Positions 39,147-48,860 of a stretch of 64,000 bases of DNA are shown here, in pieces. Position 1 is the first letter of the stretch. Each line of letters starts with the position of its first letter. Under the pieces are notes generated by a model, which was given only the letters and a program-made list of their open reading frames with translations, was not told the DNA's origin and did not search any database. Source of the DNA: Anniella stebbinsi (Eukaryota > Chordata > Lepidosauria > Squamata > Anniellidae); contig JARDYH010000003.1 in assembly GCA_029215795.1 (NCBI GenBank), positions 258,114,562-258,178,561 on the forward strand. The letters are read 5' to 3'. Both the position numbers and the translations under genes were made by a program.

Positions 39147-39499
39147 GAAAAAGGGGCCTAAAGCCAGATTTCAGTGCACAAATGAATCACTGTCCAGTTT
39201 CCTTGGTTTCAACCTGCAAGGCATTTTTTAGTTCCTTAAACAAAAATATTTGTGCTTTATGTGGGGTTGCCTTTGAAGATGTTCAGAAGCTTTAATTGGT
39301 GGAAAACATGGCTGTCGTGTTTTACTTACTGCTAATTATATATGATGTAAGTACTTGTAATGTATTACTGATTATTGCTATATTTAGGGAGTAAGTGCTG
39401 TTTGGACTTCAAATCAGTGGTTGGTAAGTGGTTAATTCTGTTGGGAGGGGGAGCGAGTGAATAGAATGTGAAGTGAATGTGATTGGCTGGTGGTTCAAA

Positions 39500-39665
39500 A
39501 GGTTTAATAATAATAATAATATATTTATTTATCACCTGCCTCTCCCAACGGATCGAGGCGGGGAACAGCATTAAACACAAAATACAAAACTGATTAAAAG
39601 CACATAAAACCAATACATCATTAAAATACCAATAAAACACCAATAAAACACTTTAAAATTCATCT
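39500..39665 (-). mobile_element. LINE 3' tail, minus strand
   Basis: (AAT)n then atttatcacctgcctctccc and gatcgaggcggggaacagc, followed by A-rich sequence with repeated aataaaacac; matches the reverse of the tail at 47215-47360. Confidence 0.65.
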
Positions 39666-40439
39666 GAGTAGGCAGATGGGAAGGTAATTTGAACCTGCAT
39701 TCTGTACTTTGAAGTACAGCACAAATCTGTAATGCACTCATCTTTCTTGCTTTCTCCACAGGCACTAATATGAATTTGTCATGGCACTTGTATTGCATCT
39801 TGCCCCATTTCCACTAAAAAGATGTTATATCCAACCACTTAAAATGAGAATATTTTGCACCTATCACTACATAAGGAATGATGGGTACTGAGTTGGTAGT
39901 TAGCAGGGAGAGGGAGGAGTTAGGAGAGAAGCAGTTGAGAGTTGTGTGTGAAGAGAGAGAATAAGAGTGAGAGTCTGGGTTTGTCTGCGAAAGGGTTTAG
40001 AGCAAGAGTAGGATCAACACCTTTTATTATTTTGGGAACAGAGTGAAGAGTAGGAGATAGTGTAGGTTAGTAGGTAGCGCAGGCAAACAAATATGGCGAC
40101 TAATGAAACCACAAGCTTTGTAAACTGCATAAACTTACTTATTATTAAATAAAAATTATTCTGTTTCATAAACTGGATTGGATTCTTCAAGTACCTGAGG
40201 TAAGGTACAGTGTTATATGGTGGCAGCAGTGAAGGGAAAGGGTGAATAGTGAGTGCTGGGCTGGTTGCTGTGGGGTCAGTGAGTCACAGAGTCAGTGTGC
40301 AGCATTCTGCAGACTTCCTCCATAGTTGGGGTCCTTTTATTATAGAGAGGAAGAAAGGAGGATGAAAGGGAGGTCATCACAGTGGCCGCTAAGGTTGTGG
40401 GGGGGGGGGGGCAGGTCAGAACATCAATTTTGCACCAGT

Positions 40440-40580
40440 TCTCAGTGCACTTCTGGGCCCAAGTGAAAGTGCTGGTACTGACCTTTAAAGCCCTAAATAA
40501 TCTGACCAGGTTATCAAAAGGACTGTCTGTTCCCCAGAGCTCTATTACCAATTGGTGCCAGTGGGAGAGGTTTCCCCCCC
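40440..40580 (+). mobile_element. Old LINE ORF2 C-terminal remnant
   Basis: Translates in part as KVLVLTFKALNNLT, the conserved ORF2 C-terminal motif of the CR1/L2 group. No other part of the element is evident. Confidence 0.6.
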
Positions 40581-41091
40581 CCCCCAGGGGGAGTGCAGTT
40601 GGGGAGGGAAAGGCTAACCTTCCAGTCCCTGGAAGCCATGGTGCAAATGGGAGCTTTTTTCTCATTTTAATTGCAAGGTAGGACCAATTTTCCTCTAGGA
40701 GGGAAAGAGAGAGGGAGAAGGGGGAGAGAAGCAAGGGAAATGAATGGGCAAGAAAGACAGAGAGAAGTGTTTTTGTTCTCCTAAAGGCTAAAGATTTGGA
40801 GGTGATCCCGTGATTTGCCCTTGGCTTGCTTTTGGATTAGCCTTCTGTCAAATTTTTGAAACTCAATTTTGGGGCAAAACCTGCCTTTTAAGTGAGTAGA
40901 GAGAGAGGGCTCGTGGGGAAAAAACATCTTTTTGCATTTTTCACATCATTGCAAATTTATTTTAATTGATGAGGAACTACTGATTTGGGATGATCTAGGG
41001 TGGGGTGCAAATTAATAGATTTCCTTTTATTTGGGATAATTCAGAGGAGAAATGAATTGGCTGACTTTACTTTCTGTGGTGTTTAAATAAA

Positions 41092-41143
41092 TCCTTGTAA
41101 TTGTTTCTAAATTCATTCATATAAATTAGCATAAGAATTTTAT
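41092..41143 (+). repeat. 52-bp target-site duplication, left copy
   Basis: It begins tccttgtaattg and ends agaattttat, and is identical to 44496-44547. It marks the 3' side of the minus-strand LINE insertion. Confidence 0.95.
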
Positions 41144-41512
41144 TTATTTATTTATTACATTTGTATACTGCCCCATAGCCGAAGCTCTCTGGGCGGTTTA
41201 CATAGGATTAAAAACAATTTAAAAATATACAAAAATGAAAATAGCAAAAACATACAACATACATACAATCTGTACATTTAAAAACCACTTCAACACTTCA
41301 AAAAACTACAAAAACAAAACAAAACAAACCCAGGCTCCTCAGATATTGCCAAATGCCTGAGAGAAGAGGAAAGTCTTGACCTGGCGCCGAAAAGATAACA
41401 ATGTTGGCGCCAGGTGGGCCTCGTCAGGGAGATCGTTCCACAATTGGGGAACCACCACAGAGAAGGCCCTCTCTCTTGTTGCCAACCTCCGAGCTTCCCT
41501 CGGAGGAGGCAC

Positions 41513-43061
41513 TCAGAGGAGGGCCTTAGATGTTGAACGTAGTGTTCGGGTAGGTTCATGTCGGGAAAGGCGTTCCATCAGGTATTGTGGTCCCAAGCCG
41601 TGTAAGGCTTTATAGGTTAAAACCAGCACCTTGAACCGGGCTCGGAAACATACAGGCAGCCAATGCAAGCGGGCCAGAGTAGGTCTTATATGTTCGAACC
41701 TACTGGTTCCAGTTATCAATCTGGCCGCTGCATTTTGCACAAGCTGCAGCTTCCGAACCACCTTCAAAGGCAGCCCCACGTAGAGTGCATTGCAGTAATC
41801 TAACTTGGAGGTTACCAGAGCATGGACAACTGAAGCCAGGTTATCCCTGTCCAGATAGGGACATAGCTGGGCCACCAACCGAAGTTGGTAGAAGGCAGTC
41901 CGTGCCACTGAGGCCACCTGCGCCTCAAGTGACAGAGATGGTTCTAGGAGAACCCCCAAGCTACGAACCCACTCCTTCAAGGGGAGTGCAACCCCATCCA
42001 GAACAGGTTGAACACCCTCCATCCGGTCAGCGGAACCACCCACTAACAGCGTCTCAGTCTTGTCTGGATTGAGTTTCAGTTTATTAGCCCTCATCCAGTC
42101 CATTGTCGCAGCCAGGCACTGGTTCAGCACATCCACAGCCTCACCTGATGAAGATGAAAAGGAGAAATAGAGCTGCATGTCATCAGCGTACTGATGACAA
42201 CGCACTCCAAAACTCCGGATGACTGCACTCAACGGTTTCATGTAGATGTTGAACAGCATGAGGGACAAAACTGACCCCTGCGGAACCCCATACTGGAGAA
42301 TCCACGGGGCCGAGCAATGTTCCCCAAGCACCACCTTCTGGAGCCGACCCACCAAGTAGGAGCGGAACCACTGCAATGCAGTGCCTCCCACTCCCAACTC
42401 AGCCAGTCGTCCCAGAAGGATACCATGGTCGATGGTATCGAAAGGCGCTGAGAGATCAAGGAGAATCAACAGAGTCACACTCCCCGTCTTTCTCCCGACA
42501 TAGGTCATCATACAGGGTGACCAAGGCTGTTTCCGTACCAAAACCAGGCCTGAAACCCGACTGAAATGGATCCAGATAATCAGTCTCATCCAAGAGTGCC
42601 TGGAGCTGGCTCGCAACCACCCGCTCCAGGACCTTGCCCTGGAATGGAACATTTGCTACTGGCCTGTAGTTATTAAGATTTTCAGGGGCCAGGGAAGATT
42701 TCTTTAGGAGTGGTCTCACTGCCACCTCTTTCAGGAGGCCTGGGACCACTCCCTCTTGCAAAGAGGCATTAATCACTTCCCTGGCCCAGCCAGTTGTTCC
42801 ATCCCTGCTAGCTTTTATTAGCCAAGAGGGGCAAGGATCCAATATGGAAGTGGTTGCACGAACCTGTCCAAGCACCTTGTCAACATCCTCGAGCTGCACC
42901 AACTGAAACTCATCCAAGAAAACAGGACAAGCCTGTGCTCTGGATACCTCACTAGATTCATCTGCTATAACACTGGAGTCTAAGTCCTGACGGATGCCAG
43001 AGATTTTATTCTGGAAGTGCCCAGCAAATGTATTACAGCGGGCCTCAGATGGTTCTACCAT
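41513..43061 (-). pseudogene. LINE ORF2 C-terminal part: reverse transcriptase (frameshifted)
   Basis: Two overlapping frames carry the RT domain. The frame 42456-43061 has NNYRPVANVPFQGKVLERV and FQSGFRPGFGTETAL. The frame 41513-42652 has LDLSAPFDTIDH, GVPQGSVLS and YADDMQLYFSF, then a typical C-terminal region (KLNPDKTE, LGVLLEP, LDYCNALYVGLP). The switch between frames within 42456-42652 shows a frameshift. The order of motifs and the F/YADD box fit the CR1/L2 group. Confidence 0.92.
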
Positions 43062-43291
43062 GTCCTTGGGGCCAGCATGTAAAAGCCCCCGACAACTCTA
43101 AAAAGCTCCGCTGGGCGGCAGGTTGATGATTGAATAGTTGCAGCAAAGTATTGTTTTTTTGCTGCCCTCACTGCCCCTGAATACAGCTTATCATAAGCAC
43201 TTACCAGTGTTTGATTGCATCCATCAGGAGTTCGTCTCCATCTGCCCTCAAGCCATCTCCTGTTTTGTTTCATCACTCTCAGTTCTGGGGT

Positions 43292-44374
43292 TTACCACAG
43301 AGCCGTTCGAGCTCTACACAGGAGAGGGCGCTCAGGAGCAATCGTGTCAACTGCCCGGGTCATTTCTGCATTCCACAGATCAACCAGGGTTTCGACAGGA
43401 GAGCCAGCCCTATCAGCCGGAAAACTCCCCAGAGCCCTCTGGAAACCATCTGGATCCATTAGCCTCCGGGGGCGGACCATCTTAATGGGTCCCCCACCCT
43501 TGCAGAGGGGAAAAGCCACTGTAAGTCTAAACCTCAGCAGGTGGTGATCTGACCATGACAGAGGGGTTGATGTAAAGTTCCCCACTTTCAGATCCCCATC
43601 TCCATGTCCAGTTGAAAAAAACAGGTCTAGAGTGTGCCCTGCTACATGCGTTGGGCCGATGGTATGTTGGGACGGTCCCATGGTTGTCATGGAGACCATG
43701 AAATCCTGAGCTGCCCCAGATAAAGTGCCCTCGGCATGAATGTTGACATCCCCCAGAACCAAGAGTCTGGGGGACCTCAACAGTACACCAGAGACCACCT
43801 CTGTCAGCTCAGCTAAGGAGTCTGTTGAGCAGCGGGGTGGGCGGTACACCAACAGAATCCCTAATCTGTCCCATTGGCCCAACACAAGGTGCAAACACTC
43901 CAGACCAGTAGTCACATGGACAGGGAGCCTGCAGAGGGGGATGGAATTCCTATAGACCACAGCAACCCCCCCTCCCCGGCCCTCAAGTCTACCCTGATGC
44001 TGAACCAAGTACCCCGGTGGGCATAACTGGGAGAAACTAACTCCTCCCTGCTTTCCCACCCAGGTCTCGGTTATACATGCCAGATCGGCTGCCTCATCCA
44101 CAATTAAGTCGTGGATGAGGGAGATCTTATTATGCACTGATCTGGCATTTAAAAGCAGCACCCGGAGGCCTGAGGGCTGGCTGATAAGGCAACCAACAAG
44201 CCTGTGGGTGTGAGGGGGACCGGAACAAGGCACAGCCATTAACTGTCTGGGCCTTGTTCCCCTAACCTGGCAAGTCCTCCTCACAACGCCATATCTCCCT
44301 CTACCCGTCACCACCCTGATTGTGCTCCCCTCAGATCCCCCCACCTGGCCCTGTATCCTCCCTCCCAGGCACAT
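43292..44374 (-). pseudogene. LINE ORF2 N-terminal part: AP-like endonuclease (broken)
   Basis: The 360-codon frame contains LLLNARSVHNK, ACITETW, GGVAVVYRN, VLGDVNIHAEG and SWSDHHLLRF, the ordered motifs of a LINE apurinic/apyrimidinic endonuclease with its catalytic Asn, Glu and Asp/His positions. The frame ends at a TAA (43292-43294) that interrupts a region still recognisable downstream in the same frame (43055-43276). The stop therefore looks like a point mutation and not the natural end. The enzyme nicks target DNA for target-primed reverse transcription. Confidence 0.9.
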
Positions 44375-44495
44375 AGCTCAAGCCTGGGGAAAGGGAAAAA
44401 AACAAACAAACAAACAAAAAACCCCAAAGACAAAAACAAAAAGCCAGCAGGCAGGCAGGCACACTCCTCTCCTCTCCTGGCAGCAGGCCTCCCTC

Positions 44496-44547
44496 TCCTT
44501 GTAATTGTTTCTAAATTCATTCATATAAATTAGCATAAGAATTTTAT
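44496..44547 (+). repeat. 52-bp target-site duplication, right copy
   Basis: Identical over 52 bases to 41092-41143; it marks the 5' side of the LINE. The perfect match suggests the insertion is fairly young, although ORF2 already carries disabling changes. Confidence 0.95.
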
Positions 44548-45094
44548 GCAGATATATCCTATGGCCCCAAAACGTTTAAGTGTCTAGCAATGGTCCTGCC
44601 TTGGAGTAAATCCTACCGAACTCAGTGGAATTTACTTCTGAATAGACATGTATGGGTTTGTGATGATAAGCAGATAACTGTAAACTCATACTTTCCAGTT
44701 CAGAAAAGGAAGCCAATTATTATTAGCTGAGATCATTACAGAACTATTCCTTGTGAGCCTCTCAGCAACCAGCATACATTTGATTACAAACAGGCTTTCT
44801 GCCTTTAATAATAACATCTCAGCAGACTGGAAATCCAGAATCTATTACCAGATAAAGCATATTCCTAAGTAATTAGCAAAGAATAAGCAATCCAGGGTGA
44901 GCCAAGTGTCTAATGAAATTGTAGGGAGAAAAGCAGCATTTACAAATCTCTACAGTAATAATGTTTATATATTAATAATTTATACTCCATACCATTCTGA
45001 ATGTTTGGGAAAGATTATTTCCAATCGCAATCATCAAATGCTTTTCATAAATAACTGAGAATTGTAAGCAATCTTACATTAACAGAAGTACAGC
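44548..45094. other. Repeat-poor AT-rich stretch, possible conserved non-coding DNA
   Basis: 44700-45060 has no recognised transposon and contains TAATTA-type and GATTA-type cores (agtaattagc, caatccag). It lies between two transposon-rich blocks. Functional status unknown. Confidence 0.35.
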
Positions 45095-45655
45095 TTCCAA
45101 ATCGCGCGAGGTACTGGTTCCCCTCTATTCGGCACTGGTTAGGCCTCATCTTGAGTATTGCATCCAGTTCTGGGCAACACACTTCAAGAAGGATGCAGAT
45201 AATCTGGAGCATGTTCAGGGGAGGGCAACAAGGATGATTAGGGGTGTGGAAACAAAGCCCTATAAGGAGAGATTGAAAGAACTAGGCATGTTTAGCCTGG
45301 AGAAGATTGAGGGGAGACTTGAAAGCACTCTTCAAATACTTGAAAGGTTGTCACACATAGGAGGGCCAAGATCCCGATCAACCCAGAATGCAGGATGCGG
45401 AATAATGGGCTCAAGTTACAGGAAGCTAGATTCCGGCTGGACATCAGGAAACACTTCCTGACTGTTAGAGCAATATGACAATGGAACCAATTACCTAGGG
45501 AGATGGTGGGCTCTCCCACATTAAAGGCATTCAAGAGGCAGCTGGACAACCATCTGTCAGGGATGCTTTAAGGTGGATTCCTGAACTGAACTGGGGTTTG
45601 GACTTGATAGCCTTATAGACCCCTTCAAACTCTACTATTCTATGGTTCTATGAAA
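45095..45655 (+). mobile_element. CR1 LINE 3' fragment, plus strand
   Basis: Begins in the ORF2 C-terminal/3' zone (aggtactggttcccctctat, gggcaacacacttcaagaag) and ends with ctactattctatggttctat, the CR1 octamer tail. It is the reverse-oriented counterpart of 34050-34540. Confidence 0.8.
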
Positions 45656-45774
45656 TGAAAACAACAACAACAAGAACTTCGATAACCTGAAAATGCATTT
45701 ATTTCTCTAGGATTTTGTAATATATAGCTCAGAATTCTTTCACGAAAAGTAGATTTCCTCAACTGCTGAGTTTA

Positions 45775-46355
45775 AAGTAAAACTGACCAATGCAGAGGAG
45801 AACCACCAAAATGATTGGGGGTTGGAGCATCTCCCCTGCAGGGAATGGCTGCAACATCTGGGACTGTTTAGTTTAGAAAAAAGGTGAGTAAGGGTGGACA
45901 TGATAGAGGTGTATAAAATTATGCATGGTGTGGAGAAAGTGAATTTTGATATTTTTCTCACTTGTAATACTAGAACCTGGCATCAGCCTATGAAGTTGAA
46001 TGGTGGGAGGTTCAGGACAAACAAATAAAAGGAAGTACATCTTCACATAGCACGTAGTTAAACTATGTTTTTCGCTACCACAAGATGTAATGATGGCCAC
46101 CAACTTGGGTGGCTTTAAAAGGGGATTAGACAAATTCTTAGAGGATAACGCTATTAGTGGCTACTACTTCCAGTATCAGAGAAAGTACCTGAATATCAGT
46201 TGCTGGAGAACATGAGCTTGATGGGTCTATTGTGCTCATGTCCTGCTTGTGGGTTTCCCATGGGCAGCTGATTGGTCACTGTGTGAACAGAGTGCAGGAC
46301 AAGATAGGCCTTTTGGTCAGATCCAGCATGGGTTTTCTGATGTTCTTCTGACCTT
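45775..46355 (+). mobile_element. Second CR1-type LINE 3' fragment, plus strand
   Basis: gaccaatgcagaggagaacc, gacatgatagaggtgtataa and gtggcttt-type sequence are typical of CR1/L3 3' regions; it continues into ggtttcccatgggcagctga. It differs in subfamily from the neighbouring 45095-45655 copy. Confidence 0.7.
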
Positions 46356-46384
46356 ATGTGTGACAAAATGATTATTCAGAACTT

Positions 46385-47110
46385 TATTTATTTATTTCAT
46401 TTTTTTTTACCCACCCAATAGCCCAAGCTCTATGGGCGGTTCACAACATTTCACAAAATCACAAACCACAGAACCAAGATAATAAAATAGAGTTTAAGAT
46501 TTCAATATACAAAATGTAAAATAATTTAAACTGCTAAAAACTATTTCAATAAAATACTAAACCTGTTAATGCCCCATCATATGCCATTAAATGCCTGGGA
46601 GTAGAGGGCAGTCTAAAACTGGCCCCAAAAGGATGACAGTGGCGGCATCAGGCAGGCTTCAGCAGGGAGATCATTCCATAATCAGGGGGCCACCACTGAG
46701 AAGGCCCCTTGTTGTCACCTCCCGAGCCTCCTTTGGAGGTGGCACTTGGAGGAAGGCTTCAGATGTTGAATTTAGTGTCCTGGTAGGTTCAGGTTGAGAG
46801 AGGCTCACTATCAGGTACTGCGGTCCTGAACTGTGTAAAACTTTATAGGTTAAAAGCAGTACCTTGAATCGGGCTCAGAAACATACATGCAGCCAATGCA
46901 AATTGGACAGAATTGGTCTTACATACTCAGAACTTCTGGTCCCAGTTATTAATTTGGCTGCCATATGTTGCACAAGCTGCAGCTTCTGAACAATCTTCAA
47001 GGGCAGCCCCACATAAGGTGCACTGCAGTAATCTAACTTGGAGGTTACCAGAGCATAGATTACTGAAACCAGGTTATCTCTGCCAGTTAGGGATGTAGCT
47101 GGCCCACTAG
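46385..47110 (-). mobile_element. Truncated copy of the 41-kb LINE family
   Basis: From the tail (gctctatgggcggttcac on the plus strand) through the ORF2 C-terminus it aligns by eye with 41144-41890: gagatcattccataatcagg, gaaggccccttgttgtcacc, gggcagccccacataaggtg. 5' truncated at a (TAA)n run near 47110. No open frame of substance. Confidence 0.83.
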
Positions 47111-47113
47111 CAG

Positions 47114-47145
<32 letters not shown>

Positions 47146-47214
47146 CAGTAAATATAAAATACAACAAAATACATAAAACTGATTAAAAACATGGTACACA
47201 TTATTTAAGGATGT

Positions 47215-47331
47215 TTTTAGGATGTTTTAATGCAGTTTTAATAATATGTGTCATGTTTTAATCAGTTTTATGTATTTTATCATGTTGTTGTTCCCTGCCT
47301 CGATCCAGACAGAGAGGCGGGTAAGAAATAA

Positions 47332-47363
<32 letters not shown>

Positions 47364-47690
47364 AATAGCAATAAAACATCCTAAACATATTCTAATTTGA
47401 TTGGAGTGCAGCTGTGACCAGGAGTGCCTTTGCTCAGCTTTGGCTGGTGTTCCAGATATACCCTTTCCTGGTGAAGTAGGATCTTGTCATGTTTTAGTCA
47501 TGTTCTGGTTAGACTACTGCAGCACACTCTATGTGGGGCTGTCTTTCAAGAAGCTAGGAAACTTCAATAGTGCAAACTGAGGCAGCCAGACTGTTGTATT
47601 ATGACAGTTGCACTGTCTGCCAATTTGTCTCGGGGTCCAATTCAAGGTGCTTGTTTGTACCTATGCATATTGTAGCCTGTTTTTAAAGCC
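47215..47690 (+). mobile_element. LINE tail and ORF2 remnant, plus strand
   Basis: tgttccctgcctcgatccag and gagaggcgggtaagaaataa then (TTA)n form a LINE 3' end at 47215-47360. Next, 47460-47690 reads as a decayed ORF2 C-terminal piece (ctactgcagcacactctatg, gggtccaattcaaggtgc). Confidence 0.6.
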
Positions 47691-48199
47691 ATTGGCAGAA
47701 AGGTGTTACACAAGTATTTCAATAAAACAAATAACCAAATTAAAAGCCTGCATATATTTACTAAGAATTCCCATAGAGTTCAATTGAGCCTACTCCCAAA
47801 TAAGCATGTATAGGATGGTGGCCTTAGTAGGGTGCTATTAGACCTGGGTGCTAGTCCAGAATCTATTTCACAGAGACAGAACATAATACCAATAGATTTT
47901 TGTTTGTTTGTCAGATCCATTGCTACGCAGGGCAGGGGGCAATTTTCAAGGGGGATTGCCCCATATGCTGCAACACCCCTCCACACTCATAAAAAGTCCC
48001 CCTTCCATGGCAATTACGTTTAGATACCATCTTTCCATTGGTACCAATCGAAGGTTTTTCTCCCCAAGTTTAATTGCGTGGGGTGGGGCGCCTCAGGTTA
48101 CATGTTGATTTGCGTGGGTGCGGAGGAGGAAGCCTCAGTGAAATCCACGGGACGGGCTTCTTAGTAAACATGTACAAGGATATGCCGTTCATCTGCTGA

Positions 48200-48860
48200 T
48201 TTATGAACAATGTTAAAATATTTGGTAACTGCGGGGAGGAGAAGAGGGCGGGAAAGGCGTGGTGAGGAGGAGGAGGAGGAGGAGGAGGCAGCGCTGGCTT
48301 GGCGGAGCCGCCTCAGTGCCGCCGTTAGGCAAGCGCTTTCCAAGCCGCTCCTTCAGGCGCCACGCTGGCTTGGCGGGAGCTCGACCGCCACCACACCGAG
48401 AAGCCACCGGCGGCGGCGGCCTCATGGCAACCCCAACCGTGGCCGCCGTGGCCCTCAACCACCTGCTGAGAGCTCTCAGCAAACAGCCACAGAGGCTGTG
48501 GAGCCGGAGCAGGCCGAGCGCCCCCTGGGGACGCCCGGTTTCTACCCGCCTGAGCAGCGGCGGCCAGGGGGCTCAGGCGAGCGCCCCCTTCCTGAGGGGA
48601 AACTACCGGGAGCTGTGCGAGCGGGCGGCCAGGGAGCCCGGGCCTTTCTGGGGGGCGCTGGCCCGGGAGGCGCTGCTTTGGGAGACTTCGCACCACACCG
48701 ACTGCGAGTGTGACTTCGCGCAGGGCCGCGTCCGCTGGTTCCTAGGCGGCCGCTTAAATGTGGCGGGTAAGGAGCGCCTTTCCTGGGCAGGGGACGGGGG
48801 GGCGACGACGACGACGAGGAGAAGTGCAGCGCTCTCGAAATGCTGTGGGTGTGGGTGTGG
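48200..48860. promoter_or_regulatory. CpG island and probable promoter of ACSS1
   Basis: GC and CpG rise sharply at about 48.23 kb and fall by about 48.86 kb, covering the region before the ATG, exon 1 and the first bases of intron 1. No TATA box is evident, as expected for a housekeeping CpG promoter. An (AGG)n run of about 24 bp lies at 48266-48289 upstream of the ATG. The start site cannot be placed. Confidence 0.7.
48424..48766 (+). CDS. ACSS1: ACSS1 coding exon 1 (targeting peptide and N-terminal domain)
   Basis: The ATG at 48424 (context ctcATGG) is the first in-frame ATG of the open frame; the frame extends upstream only without an ATG. Residues 1 to about 50 are basic (RSRSRP-like, with Ser and Ala) and fit a matrix targeting signal. 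Residues about 57-114 hold the conserved acetyl-CoA synthetase N-terminal segment, including [13 protein letters not shown] and WFLGGRLNV. The donor is g|gtaagg at 48767. The exon lies in a CpG island. Confidence 0.93.

Larger units (their letters stand above)
39160..41090. other. Intergenic DNA between the hAT-like element and the LINE
   Basis: Mostly AT-rich with the LINE remnants listed; a poly(G) and a poly(C) run occur at about 40399 and 40574. The frame at 40276-40734 has no domain. Nothing else is supported. Confidence 0.5.
41144..44495 (-). mobile_element. CR1-group (CR1/L2-type) LINE, nearly full length, mutated
   Basis: The element reads on the minus strand. The 5' end lies near 44495 and the 3' end at 41144, with a (TAAA)n-like tail after a segment whose plus-strand form includes ctctctgggcggttta. 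It encodes an apurinic-type endonuclease and a reverse transcriptase with YADD, and has about 110 bp of leader. A perfect 52-bp duplication flanks it (41092-41143 and 44496-44547), proving insertion. ORF2 is broken by a nonsense codon and frame changes, so it is inactive. The same family appears truncated at about 46385-47110 and as older pieces near 57.0-57.9 kb. Confidence 0.93.

Noticed and set aside
40276..40734. 152-codon minus-strand frame
   Set aside because: No domain, includes poly(C/G) runs, and overlaps a LINE remnant on the other strand.
48259..48423. Possible N-terminal extension of ACSS1 upstream of 48424
   Set aside because: The open frame extends upstream but only from a GTG, not an ATG, and reads as Arg runs from an (AGG)n repeat.
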